DNA from: Mortierella sp. BCC40632
Lineage: Eukaryota; Mortierellomycota; Mortierellomycetes; Mortierellales; Mortierellaceae
Reading direction: 5' to 3'
Length of the DNA stretch: 64,000 bases
Assembly (NCBI GenBank): GCA_011634665.1
Contig: WAEK01000015.1
Coordinates: forward strand, 473,501-537,500
The translations under genes were made by a program, and so were the position numbers. Of this stretch, positions 11,262 through 22,793 are shown piece by piece. The first letter of the stretch is position 1; every line of letters begins with the position of its first letter. The notes beneath the pieces are model-generated. The model saw only the letters and a program-made list of their open reading frames with translations. It was not told where the DNA came from and ran no database searches.

Positions 11262-13922
11262 TTACTCCAATGTAAAATCAAAAGGCTTGAATGCGTTCTT
11301 GAAGGTGACGCTGTCCTTTCTCTCATCTTCATCTGTTTTTACACAGTTCTTCCAGTTGACACGCTCAGGAGTGCCCATCACCTTGGCTATCACCTTTCGT
11401 CCAAACTGCATATCGACTCGCTGTCGGTCCGGGATCGGGCACACAAGGACACGGCCATCAGGTAGCTCTACCTTAAAGTATCCTTGGTGTGATCTTGGAT
11501 CGACATCTTCGTCCTGCCACCGTGCTTGGTGGCTTGACGACGACGACGACGACGACTCTCGATGTGAATACGGCCTCGATCCACGATGATCCCTAGACCG
11601 ACCGTAATCAGAATTTATAAAGAACGATCCAATCTCCTGACGGAAAATCTCTTCGACATCTTGGGCTTTGCTGTTTGGCACAGCCATGGCCTGGACGTGA
11701 GCATGCATCATCTTTCCTCCTTGACTCAGCTCCCAGGTCACCATAGCGCCTCCCTTGGATTCGAACAGGTTCCTGAGTCCACTCTTGTACTTTCTCAACT
11801 CTGAATTCAAATCCGAACGGGCCTCACTCTCGACCGCATGAAAGTTGGGGTAGTGGTTGATAGTGATCAAGATAACATGGCCACCTCCAGGGACCAGAGA
11901 AGACGGAGTGACTGGCAACTGTCCCTTGGCCATGGTCACATACATTTCCGTGCCAATCGAAACAATCAAATTCTTGTCAATTTCAGGATTCGAGAGACAG
12001 AACCAACACGGTTGCTGTGGTACCTCATGCCTGACACGGTCGCCCCTTCCGTTCATGTCATCTCTTGGCTGAGAGGGCTGTTCACGCAAAGGACATTCGC
12101 GAATGAAATGTCCAGGCTGGTTACATTTTTTGCAGATATAGCCTTCAGGAGGGTTTGAGGACTCTTCCTTCACCATTGGACATTCTCGAATGAAATGTCC
12201 TGACTGGTTGCATTTTTTACAAATGTAGCCTTCTGGGGGGATCGAGGACTCTTCATTCACCTTTGGACATTCTCGGATGTAGTGCCCTGATTGCCCGCAC
12301 TTTTTGCAGATGTAGCCTTCTGGAGGGGTCGAAGACTCTTCCTTAAACTTTGGGCAGTCCCGAATAAGATGTCCCGGTTGCTGGCATTTGTTGCATGTAT
12401 AGCCTTCAGGAGGAAGGGGACAATCCCGGATATGATGTCCCGAGTTATTACACCGTTTGCAAACATACTCGTGCGAAGAACTCTTCATGCGTTTCGTATC
12501 CCAAAACATGCTGCTCTCGACCTATTTTTTTTTTCAAACCATCCAGTCGATCCATAGAAGAAAAAAAAGTCAATTCAGCGTCGGGATCAAGAGAGGCAAG
12601 CTCATTTCCTTCTCTTAGATAGCAATTTTTTTTTCAGTTCAATTTATATTACCTCTTCACGATCGCGCTTCGTTTCCATAGCCGAGACAAGGGGCGAGTC
12701 TGTGGTCGAAGGGGTGATTGAGCTTTGGAGGATATCGTCGCTTGCCTTGGCCAATGGGACCAGATTGAATGCATAAAACCAACGCTGCTTTTCCTTATTG
12801 CCGACCTCGCCAAGAGAAATGAATCTTGTCGCATGGTCTGCACCCTCTGTATTCCTGTAAGGAGCTCTCTCCCAAAATTGTCCCGATCGTGCCACAAAAT
12901 GGTATCTGGGCTGTAATGCCACGGCAGCCTTAGCGACCGCAGGAGAGAATGTCGTCACGCCGAGAGATGAAGGTGCTCCCAAAGTATTCGTTCCACTTGC
13001 ACCAGGCATATCCTTGGTGATTCCTGAAGGCCACTCGTGAGTCAAAAAAATGTCCACACCAGCATGTTTGGGTGTATTCATGAGCGAGGTTGGTTTGGAA
13101 AGTCGGATGAGTTCGTCAATGTTGGTCTTTGTGTACCGACTCCTGACTAGATCCTTATCGATCCCTTCCAAATCGTCAGGGTTGGTGGAGGCAAAGATAG
13201 TACTGTCATATGTTCCGCTCAGCGAGGCAATCTTGACGGACTGGGTCGTGGTCATCATGCCATGAGATCCTGTTGATCCAGTGGAAGGACAGTGTATATG
13301 ATATAAGCAATAAGTTTAAACAATAATCAAGCGTCCAAGAGCAGATGATCGTCTACGGATAGAATGAGAGGTAAAAACAAACAAAGCGAGGCAAATCCTT
13401 TCTGCCTAGTGTACTTACCAAGATAGAACAGATTGTTGCACACCTCTCCTGCATTCCTGGCAGCACGTCGCTCAATAATTCCAGGAACTCCATTGTCACC
13501 GTGGATAAAATACGTGGTGATAGGGACTAGACAAGGAGGAAATTACGCGTTAGAGAAAGAGCGATCATAACATTTGAAGAAAAAAAAAAAAAAAAAAAAA
13601 AAAAAGCCCTTTTTTGCGTTATGACGACGCCTTTCTTTCATACATTCAAGCTTGTTTTCCAAGAGCTCATCTAGGGCATCCATTGAAGTCTCCTTGGCGA
13701 AAAAGTTGCCTGTGCAGAGAAGGATATCAAAAGGTCCATTTTTGTCATTGATGGCTCCGACCTTGGAGCAAAGGTTCTGAAAGTCACCATTGACGGATCC
13801 TACCACTAGACTGAGAAAGAGGGGAAGAGAGAGAGAATGAGCAATCGAATTTAGAATAGGGCAGATTAGGCTACTACTCAATCACTGAAATGCTGAGGGC
13901 TTTACGCTTTGACGGCACTCAT
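11262..13922 (-). CDS. CWF19L1: CWF19-like protein 1 (Drn1/CwfJ family) with five CCHC zinc knuckles
   Basis: Five exons (13922-13906, 13810-13644, 13526-13419, 13269-12653, 12521-11262) join in phase for 722 residues. The first exon is only 17 nt (MSAVKA). Residues 1-300 form the Dbr1-like N-terminal region, with VVGSVNGDF, DILLCTGNFF and later DIFLTHEWPSGI, the usual CWF19L1 signature. Residues 324-446 hold five near-identical zinc knuckles (CX2CX4HX4-5C, for example CKKCNQSGHFIREC) separated by EESS-PPEGY linkers. The CwfJ C-terminal domains follow from about 475: CWFCLSNPE, the HIT-like GGGHVILITINHYPNF, and a C-terminal FGRKVIAKVMGTPERVNWKNC. Drn1/CWF19L1 binds the debranching enzyme Dbr1 and late spliceosomes during intron-lariat turnover. 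The knuckle array sits where other members have a short linker and should add single-strand RNA binding (inference). The N-terminal fold is expected to be catalytically inactive. Confidence 0.92.
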
Positions 13923-14570
13923 GACTTGAGTCGAGAGGAGGATGGGATGGATGCATGAAAAAGTGAACGAGTCTAAGCTTTGACTCTATTTTTTCTTTTG
14001 GTTTAGTGGCTTTCGGAGCTGAGGGAAGAGGGGGTGGGTCCCTACATTTTAAATCAACTAGAGAGGTTCCCACGGCTCCGATTGGGGAAAGCAAGCTATC
14101 GTGTTCTCAGAATGGGACTGAAGGGATCCCAGCATACCTGCCTGTTGGTACACTGTTCTTGAGAACACTAACATAGTTTCAGGATGCTAATCCAGTCAAC
14201 CTGCGCGTGAACGAGAGGCGATCCTCCACGTCGCATGCAATTATGCGTTGACTGTGTTCCACGCGAGCTCCGGCTCTACCTTGTTAAGCTTCTGTGGAGG
14301 ACTCCACTGTTTATACTTATCGCAAGGTCTGAAAGTGAATGACTGCCTCATGGTGCACCATTCGCCATAAGAGGGGAGCTAGAGACATGTTCAGCAATGA
14401 AAATACAAGTTGTTCGCTTGAAGTCTTTCGAGATCAAGCCTTTACCCTAGTTAGCTTCCGATCAATAAAGAACACAACTTTGTCAGGTCAAACAACCTCA
14501 ATTTTCAGCTAACCAGCTCCTGTGGGCTTGCACAATCTCATGTTGAAATATGACAGAAACCAGTGAGTTA
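13923..14570. other. Intergenic, no gene seen; left edge of accessory island
   Basis: This carries the promoter side of the CWF19L1 gene. A short open frame on the minus strand (13882-14094) runs through its start region and has no support. From about 14100 onward codon-like structure disappears. Confidence 0.5.
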
Positions 14571-14690
14571 CACCGGTATTAGGACCGCAGCCAAAATACA
14601 ATGTTCATTCTGTTACCGGTAGAAAACACCGGTACAGTTTACCGGTATTTACCGGTATATACCGGTAGAAGTTACTGGTACAGTTTACCA
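14571..14690. repeat. Cluster of ACCGGT / TACCGGTA palindromes
   Basis: Six ACCGGT hexamers start at 14572, 14615, 14628, 14641, 14651 and 14661, and a one-mismatch ACTGGT starts at 14674. Four lie inside the perfect 8-bp palindrome TACCGGTA. Spacings are 43, 13, 13, 10, 10 and 13 bp, close to one DNA turn. The array could be a protein-binding site cluster or the subterminal repeat of a decayed transposon; nothing next to it decides. Confidence 0.75.
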
Positions 14691-15161
14691 AACAGAAACT
14701 CTTGGGACTGAGCCAAGAATTAGCATGGGCTGTTAAGAAACTGTGAGATTATGTCTTCCTGAACTGAAGTAGCTGGCCTCTATTCTCATGAAGTTGCAAG
14801 GGGGAGGGAAAGTGTGGCCTCTCATTGTAGTGGCGTTGGTGGAAGCCAAGGGACCGACTCGTTCAGCTATCCTCTCAAATGACAGGACTTGAGGAAACAA
14901 CTGTAAGGGGCTGTTGAGCATTTAACGAAGAGTATCATTAATCCATTCTGGAAGGACTGAGTCCAGTAGGCGACAGGGTGATTTCTTTTCTCTTCTCGAT
15001 TTCCTTTCTCATTCCATTTCATTCATTCTCGTTCATCTCTACGACATTCTCGCTCGCCAGCTTTGATTCAACCTCGCTTCGACCTGCTACGGATGAACCC
15101 CTGGTAGTCATAGATCATAGGCAGCTGCTATCCCAAAGGAACCGACTTTAAGGTAAAGCCC

Positions 15162-15988
15162 GTGTCAAAGTGCAGAGTTAGTATTTTCAAAGACTTCGAG
15201 AACGAAGATGAGGGTATTGAGCTACTCGATATTCGTGATCCAGGTCAGTGGACCCAGCCAACACTTAACTCTTCTGTCATATCCGATACCGATCAGGACA
15301 AAGAGAAGAGATGGATTTTTTTTTTTTTTTTTTTTTTGAAGCAATCTCTGTGGAAGAGTGGTGCAAAAAGTAAGTAACCATGGACGACCCGATTTGCCTT
15401 GTGGCATTTTCCAAGTTACACAAGCTCGTGGCAAAGCAAAGAGGCGACACCGATGAATTGACTTTCCTCATTCCGACTTCTCATTCCTTCTCGCTCGTCT
15501 CCATGATCTTCATCCGACAACCCCATCTGAACCCTCATCGCCTTGGCTTTCTTCAAATGGCAAAAAGTTCAAACCGGGTCTGGAATATTTATTCGTACCA
15601 GACTCTATCGCTAGATTCTTGTATAATAATTTCTATCTACATCAAAACAGAAGACTATCACAAGATGTTCGAGAAAGGGTGATCCAATACCTGAGAAATA
15701 CTATCAACTATTATCCTGATTCAGAGAACCACATCAAGTCTGCAATGTCGTCGACATGTCAAAAATGGATCGACCAGAGACATAGCTATATCTTGAAAAC
15801 TCTTGATCGACTACTTAAGTCTCTTCCTGAGAACAACTGAGCGCCCCACCTTTAGTGCTCAGATGGATCGAATCCAGTCGGGAGCTGTCACAGAGATGAG
15901 AAGCGATATTTCAGGGTTGAAGGGGGATATCTCAGAGTTGAAGAAAGATATCCACGCCATCCTTTCGATAGTGCAGGAGCAGCACTAA
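15162..15988 (+). pseudogene. Degenerate fragment of the propeller-TRP-like channel family
   Basis: Three short pieces match parts of the complete-looking channel locus at 22.8-29.3 kb. First, GIELLDIRDPG at about 15200 resembles AIELLDLSGMP near 22970. Second, 15640-15840 encodes YLRNTINYYPDSENHIKSAM and ends LPENN followed by TGA, matching YLRRHINHYSHPHD and the SPENNWVPL segment near 26020-26180; the Trp codon has become a stop. Third, 15880-15988 encodes LKGDISELKKDIHAILSIVQ, matching the last coiled-coil residues LKGDVTELKRDIHSILSILQ near 29200-29260. Everything between, including all membrane helices, is missing. A run of T (about 15318-15337) interrupts the first piece. It is a deleted, stop-containing relic. 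Confidence 0.75.
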
Positions 15989-16307
15989 TATCAGTCCCAC
16001 GACCAATGAAACTACCTTGGTGAGTGAAGTCGGTTCAAAGAAAGACAAGGATTTATCATAGCGGAGACAGACTCTGAAGTGCTATTGAGCCTACAATCGC
16101 GAGTCCCTGACTGAAATAGAGGAACTCCTTCATCTGTGCAAGATCTCCCAGAAGCTAAAAGATCTGGATTTAGCTATTCTTGCGTTCGAAGATCGAGTCA
16201 CTGCTTGAGGTGTGCCTCGCTTAATACTGACGCGTCGTCTTGAACATAGGTCTATTAGTTCACGAAAAGAAAAAAAGAAGTTCGTGTTCTCATAACAGTG
16301 AAAGAAA

Positions 16308-16317
<10 letters not shown>

Positions 16318-16386
<69 letters not shown>
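16318..16386. repeat. (GA)n microsatellite, about 70 bp
   Basis: An almost pure GA run ends about 75 bp before the left arm of the long inverted repeat. It sits beyond the arm homology. Confidence 0.9.
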
Positions 16387-16388
<2 letters not shown>

Positions 16389-16460
16389 CCATAGTGTGCT
16401 AGCAAGATAGAGCACTCTTTTGTTCGTCGTGTTCAAGAGCGAGGAGCAGACCATGGAGAG

Positions 16461-18500
16461 AAACTTTCAAGATCTATTTCATTGTTTGGATTGGAACATT
16501 GGTCTGGATGCCAAAGATATTTTATTGGAGTGTGTCTTCTATCGACCTCTGGGTCCGCTCCTCTAGTTCTTGGGTGTTGCCGGTCTTCCTTGACCTATTG
16601 GTGTTCTTGTTCACCATACCACATCTTGTGCTCGTGTCTACAAGAGTGGTAAAAAAGAAAAGAGGATATATTAGACAGCACCGTGCTCCAGATGTTCTCC
16701 CCAACTTCTCTCTCCCCTTCCTCGTGGGCCTCCAGTCCCTCTCGCCTCGCCCACACCCCACACCCCACACCCCGCCCCAGCCAAGGAGCTCGCCCGCTCC
16801 TTGGCTCCTCCCCGAGAGCCGATAGGCAAGAGGACACCTTGCCTATCTCGATGACCCCATCGGCACAGAGCCTTTGAGGTCACCATGGCTCTATCCGCCC
16901 CAATGTGGGGGCCCCACCCAACCAGAGGCCCACCTCCTCCCAGAAGAGAGAAGAGAGGAGGTGACAACCCTTCACTTGGTACTGGTAGGCTGACTTTTCA
17001 ACCTACCTGAAAGGTCCTATCGCGTCCTGTCGCGTCCTGTCGCGTCGAGTCTCGCTGTCCCATATCTTGTTGTGTCGTACTGCGCCGTGTCATGTCTGCT
17101 GGCTTGGTGAGTATCCTGAGCCAGTACCCAGAGTCGGTCGCTCGCATCTATTACAACAAATCCAACAAAAAAAACAAGAGGCTGGGTAGTACGAGTTCTT
17201 GAACGAAGAGAGCGAGGAGTGAAGGGAGGAAGAGGTTGTCCCAACTGAGCCAACAACAAAACCAAGAAGAATAGAGTGAAGAGGCCCAAGCCAGGAGCCT
17301 CCTCTCCCTCCACAAAGCCTACACCCTCTTATCTCCTGTGGGATCACTGACATACCCTAACCCTAGACACAAAGACAAAGACAAAGACAAGAACAAAAAG
17401 AAAAGAAAAAAAAAGAAGAAAAAAAAAAAAAAAAAAAAAAAAAAAAGCAGACAAAAGAAAAAAAAAGCAAAAAGAAAAGGAAAAAAACGAAAAAGGAAAA
17501 AGGAAAAGGGTAAACCAACACACAAACCAGAGAACCTTGAACACCGATGGTGTCGACCTTGAGATTCTCGTACCACCCCGTAGGAAAGCTGCTTTCGCGG
17601 CTGTACCTACCTATAACAGTGAGTCCTGTTCAGTACCGGTCTGTCTTTGGTGGTGGCGTCGAGCTGAGGGTGGTTGTCAAGAGTAGTTGTTGAGGGTGCT
17701 ATTGAAGTTGCTGTCGAGGAAGCTGTCCAGGGTGTTGTCGAGGCGAGTGGTGGAAGGAGTGGTGAGAGAAAAAAGAGGTGGAGAAGAGGAGGAGGAGAGG
17801 AGAAGAGGAGGAGAGGATTGGTGGAGGAGTGGTGGAGGAGAAGGAAGGTAAGGAAGGTGGTGGTGAAGGAAAGAGAAGAGAGAAAGAAAAGGAAGGCAAG
17901 CCGGTGGGAGGGAGGGAGAGTGGTTTACATATGGTGGCAGAAAGATTAGACCTGCGGCCTTCTGACCAGGATTATGGCGCCCCCAAGATTAGGTCCGCGG
18001 TCTTCTGACCAGAATTATGGCGCCCAAGATTCGATGCTGGCCTCACTGCTCTGTCCCATTGACACGGGTAATTTTTTTTTTTGGCATGGGCAAGAAGGCG
18101 AGTGCTACTGACCATTCTCTCTCTCACTCATCGTTTCGGCATCAAGCCAAAAAGGCCGACCCGGACGTCAAGTCGTTCTCACACTAGCAGATAGACCCGG
18201 CGTTCTCAGTCTGATAGACATGGTATGGCGCAAAAAAAAAGAGGGGAGGAATCGGGCCGAGAACTGACCGAGGCTGGTCGACAATAGAGACTCTGGGCGG
18301 CATTCATACGGCACGAGCTAAAAAGAGGCTGACGCGGAAATGCGTAGAAAGGGGACAAGACGAACGATCGGCGATAAGACTTACTTATTCAGTTACTCAC
18401 TTACTCAGTTACCCACTCGCCCATTCATTCATCCACTCAGTCACTTGTTCACTCATTCATTCACTTATTCAGTCACCCACCCCTCTCTCCCGCTCAGTCG

Positions 18501-18566
<66 letters not shown>

Positions 18567-18795
18567 CCCCTCCCCTTCTCACCACCACACACACACACCA
18601 CCCATACTCCTTTTCTTTTTCTTTCTTTCTTTTTTTGTTGAAGCCGTTGCTTCTGTCGTTTCCGGTGCAGCCGTTGCATCAGCCGTTGCTGTCTGTTGAG
18701 AAGATCGAGGTGCAAACACATATCGATGAAGGGGATGTGCTGGTGAATACAGTTGACTTATGCGCACCCTCTACCCCTCATTGAACCTTTGACTT
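16461..18795 (+). repeat. Left arm of a long inverted repeat
   Basis: Read on the plus strand this arm is nearly identical to the reverse complement of 19080-21470. Landmarks found in both, in mirrored order, are: TTTCAAGATCTATTTCATTG at the outer end, a run of CACACCCC, the CGCGTCCTGTCGCGTCC tandem at about 17025-17050, a two-unit telomere-like CCTAACCCTA near 17356, poly(A)/poly(T) at about 17410-17450, a purine-rich GGAGGAG stretch (17760-17850), an ATTATGGCGCCC duplicate near 17973-18024, and a (CT)n run (about 18505-18563). The outer 1.5 kb shows very few differences; similarity drops towards the centre. No transposase or polymerase motif is visible in any frame. The arm has a splice-like, polyadenylation-like outer end (TATTTTATTGG), suggesting an outward-reading transcript. 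It may be a foldback-type element or an inverted duplication of a larger repeat. Confidence 0.88.
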
Positions 18796-19079
18796 GTTGG
18801 TATGTCTCTACTCATCTTTACCGAGGCTACTCCTTTCGCGATTGGTGCGGCATATTTGCTCCTTCATATGCTTTTCCCGTTGATCAGTCCTCTACTACCC
18901 CCTCTCCCTCCCTCCCTCCCTCCCTCTCTCTTTTCGCGTTTTGGCATTTATGCGTGGTACTGATGGTTTTACATTTCTCAGTCCGCTTGGCTGCCAAGGC
19001 TATGCAATTCCCTTTCGCCTTCTTGTTTCCGCTGACCGAGGGTAGGGGAGTCTCTTAGACAGACCTTGTTTGCTACTGT
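18796..19079. other. Spacer at the centre of the long inverted repeat
   Basis: About 0.28 kb of single-copy sequence between the arms. It contains a CCCT tandem (about 18898-18925). I see no coding region, but the exact borders are soft because arm similarity fades gradually. Confidence 0.6.
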
Positions 19080-19312
19080 GGGGAAAGGGTTCATCGATGC
19101 AGGGTGCAAGCTGCGAGTACATCAACTGTATTCATCAGCATACCCTTCGTCGATGTGTTATTTCCACCTCGATCTTCTCCAACAGACAGCAACGGCTGAT
19201 GCAACGGCTGCACCGGTAACGACAGAAGCAACGGCTTCAACAAAAAGAAAAAGAAGAAAAAAAAAAAAGGAGTATATGGGTGGTGTGTGTGTGCGTGGTG
19301 GAGAAGGGGGGG

Positions 19313-19408
<96 letters not shown>

Positions 19409-19828
19409 CGACTGAGCGGGAGAGAGGGGTGGGTGACTGAATAAGTGAATGAATGAGTGAACAAGTGACTGAGTGGATGAATGAATGGGCGAGTGGGTAA
19501 CTGAGTAAGTGAGTAACTGAATAAGTAAGTCTTATCGCCGATCGTTCGTCTTGTCCCCTTTCTACGCATTTTCCGCGTCAGCCTCTTTTTAGCTCGTGCC
19601 GTATGAATGCCGCCCAGAGTCTCTATTGTCGACCAGCCTCGGTCAGTTCTCGGCCCGATTCCTCCCCCCTTTTTTCATGCGCCATACCATGTCTATCAGA
19701 CTGAGAACGCCGGGTCTATCTGCTAGTGTGAGAACGACTTGACGTCCGGGTCGGGCCTTTTTTGGCTTGATGCCGAAACGATGAGTGAGAGTGAGAGAAT
19801 GGTCAGTAGCACTCGCCTTCTTGCCCAT

Positions 19829-19865
<37 letters not shown>

Positions 19866-20493
19866 TACCCGTGTCAATGGGACAGAGCAGTGAGGCCAGC
19901 ATCGAATCTTGGGCGCCATAATTCTGGTCAGAAGACCGCGGACCTAATCTTGGGCGCCATAATCCTGGTCAGAAGGCCGCAGGTCTAATCTTTCTGCCAC
20001 CATATGTAAACCACTCTCCCTCCCTCCCACCGGCTTGCCTTCCTTTTCTTTCTCTCTTCTCTTTCCTTCACCACCACCTTCCTTACCTTCCTTCTCCTCC
20101 ACCACTCCTCCACCACTCCTCTCCTCCTCTTCTCCTCTCCTCCTCCTCTTCTCCACCTCTTTTTTCTCTCACCACTCCTTCCACCACTCGCCTCGACAAC
20201 ACCCTGGACAGCTTCCTCGACAGCAACTTCAATAGCACCCTCAACAACTACTCTTGACAACCACCCTCAGCTCGACGCCACCACCAAAGACAGACCGGTA
20301 CTGAACAGGACTCACTGTTATAGGTAGGTACAGCCGCGAAAGCAGCTTTCCTACGGGGTGGTACGAGAATCTCAAGGTCGACACCATCGGTGTTCAAGGT
20401 TCTCTGGTTTGTGTGTTGGTTTACCCTTTTCCTTTTTCCTTTTCGTACTTTTCCCTACTTTCTTGCCTTTTTGCTTTCTTGTCTGCTTGCTTT

Positions 20494-20540
<47 letters not shown>

Positions 20541-21470
20541 TCTTTGTCTTTGTCTTTGTGTCTAGGGTTAGGGTATGTCAGTGATCCCACAGGAGATAAG
20601 AGGGTGTAGGCTTTTGTGGAGGGGAGGAGGCTCCTGGCTTGGGCCTCTTCACTCTATTCTTCTTGGTTTTGTTGTTGGCTCAGTTGGGACAACCTCTTCC
20701 TCCCTTCACTCCTCGCTCTCTTCGTTCAAGAACTCGTACTACCCAGCCTCTTGTTTTTTTTGTTGGATTTGTTGTAATAGATGCGAGCGACCGACTCTGG
20801 GTACTGGCTCAGGATACTCACCAAGCCAGCAGACATGACACGGCGCAGTACGACACAACAAGATATGGGACAGCGAGACTCGACGCGACAGGACGCGACA
20901 GGACGCGATAGGACCTTTCAGGTAGGTTGAAAAGTCAGCCTACCAGTACCAAGTGAAGGGTTGTCACCTCCTCTCTTCTCTCTTCTGGGAGGAGGTGGGC
21001 CTCTGGTTGGGTGGGGCCCCCACATTGGGGCGGATAGAGCCATGGTGACCTCAAAGGCTCTGTGCCGATGGGGTCATCGAGATAGGCAAGGTGTCCTCTT
21101 GCCTATCGGCTCTCGGGGAGGAGCCAAGGAGCGGGGGCGAGCTCCTTGGCTGGGGCGGGGTGTGGGGTGTGGGGTGTGGGCGAGGCGAGAGGGACTGGAG
21201 GCCCACGAGGAAGGGGAGAGAGAAGTTGGGGAGAACATCTGGAGCACGGTGCTGTCTAATATATCCTCTTTTCTTTTTTACCACTCTTGTAGACACGAGC
21301 ACAAGATGTGGTATGGTGAACAAGAACACCAATAGGTCAAGGAAGACCGGCAACACCCAAGAACTAGAGGAGCGGACCCAGAGGTCGATAGAAGACACAC
21401 TCCAATAAAATATCATTGGCATCCAGACCAATGTTCCAATCCAAACAATGAAATAGATCTTGAAATTTTC
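19080..21470 (-). repeat. Right arm of a long inverted repeat
   Basis: This is the inverted partner of 16461-18795. Its (GA)n run is longer (about 19315-19404 against about 60 bp on the left) and its poly(T) tract near 20498-20540 differs in length, as expected for slippage. Small substitutions and indels (for example near 21132-21145 against 16790) show the arms are not simply one read folded back. A fully in-phase ORF of 124 codons at 20961-21335 is the reverse-complement counterpart of frames in the left arm. It is Gly/Arg-rich and I do not regard it as a proven protein. Confidence 0.88.
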
Positions 21471-22793
21471 ACTTTATAGTCTGTTTTTTGTAATAATATA
21501 TCTTTTGTGATGTGAGTGAGAGTGCCTGGAGGGGTAAAAGCTGCTACTTATCTTGTCTCATGTTATTCGTTATCACCCTTTTTCTTTTTCAGTTATGTCA
21601 AAGCATTGACCACTCGTATGATGTCAAGCCGATCTTTGCCAGATTGAGAAGGCAGAGTAACAGGATGAGCAATGTTTTGCTTAAGAATTGAGCATCCAAA
21701 AAAAAATATAGATATTCGAGTGGTAGTGAGTTCCTTCTCCGAGCTAAGATCATACCCTCATAACCAGATCGGAATAGTATCTGCGATGGGAGAACACAAT
21801 GTCGCCTCTTTTTTTTTAGCCCTTTGTCTAGTCCTTTGTTGATTTTTGCGGGCGAAGTCCAGTGAAGGAGGAAGAAAGCTTCTATCACTCAGTATGATGA
21901 TTAGTGTTCGAATTGAAATCTGCTTGTTCTAGACATCATCCTACCAACTCACCATTATCTGAGTAATCAAGAGGATGATATTAAGAGAGTTGAAGGGCTG
22001 GTCGAACTATACGTGAAAAGGAGAGCATAAAATAGCCCACTGGAGAAGGAAGAAAAGAGATCAAGTGTTTGTTTTAAGTCGATTGGGCAGAATAAGCTTC
22101 TGGACAATCAACGGGTTTTGTGAGGATGGTCCGAGTTTCTAAAAGCACATCATCGGAGTGGACTTCGCCCTCTTTCCTCGATTGGGGACTGCTGAAAGAA
22201 GAGAAGAGCTTCGACTTTTGGAGAAGAATTTTCAAAGTCAGCATCACAAGGATCCTGTGGTCCAAACCATCGAGAAATTTTCCTCAGGCTCAATCGCTGT
22301 AAGCACTCCTATCTATCGGGGCGACAGTTTACGCGTTGCAAGCTCTGTTTGTGTCTTTTCCACAACGCATTGCTCCCTTTGCCATCACATTGAGGCTGGA
22401 ATTAAGTGGAGGTCTCTTCTATTCAGCCAGGGAGATGTCAAAAGAGCGTTTTTCGGCCTTATTCATCATATTATTGGTATGGCTAACAAAGACCTTAGCC
22501 AAGACTATAAAGGTAGCAGCTGTGTCTAACTTGTCAGTCACTGAAAGCTTATTCAGTAACACCAAAGGCCAATTTAATATCCCCGATGCGGAACAAGCTC
22601 AGGGCGAAGCAATGAACACTACCAATCATAATAGGACGACATCGAAGAGCAAGCGCTGTGCCACCAATTTTTCTACATCCCCATCTCATCTTCTCATCTC
22701 ATCGTTTCGTCTCATCTTCTCATCACATTCCTACTTGCCATTTGTGGAATCTTCCCATCCGTCACCCTTGACCGAGTCCCTGCTTCAGCTATC
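21471..22793. other. Unassigned stretch with possible coding remnants
   Basis: A plus-strand open frame at 22158-22529 and another at 22336-22797 have coding-like composition (for example LFPRLGTAERREELRLLEKN and QRIAPFAITLRLELSGGL) but lie in different frames, and stops separate them from any start. They look like pieces of one decayed gene whose family I do not recognise. A minus-strand frame at 21598-21888 has no support. Confidence 0.35.

Noticed and set aside
16499..16825. 108-codon frame in the left arm and its mirrored 126-codon partner as an encoded protein
   Set aside because: Composition is biased, no domain is visible, and the mirrored frame exists simply because the DNA is an inverted repeat.
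20568..20578. Telomere at the window interior
   Set aside because: Only two TTAGGG-like units are present, with unique sequence on both sides.
16461..21470. The inverted repeat as a folded-read (missed adapter) artefact
   Set aside because: The arms differ by scattered substitutions, microsatellite and homopolymer lengths and a diverged centre, which a single folded molecule would not show. It cannot be fully excluded without reads.
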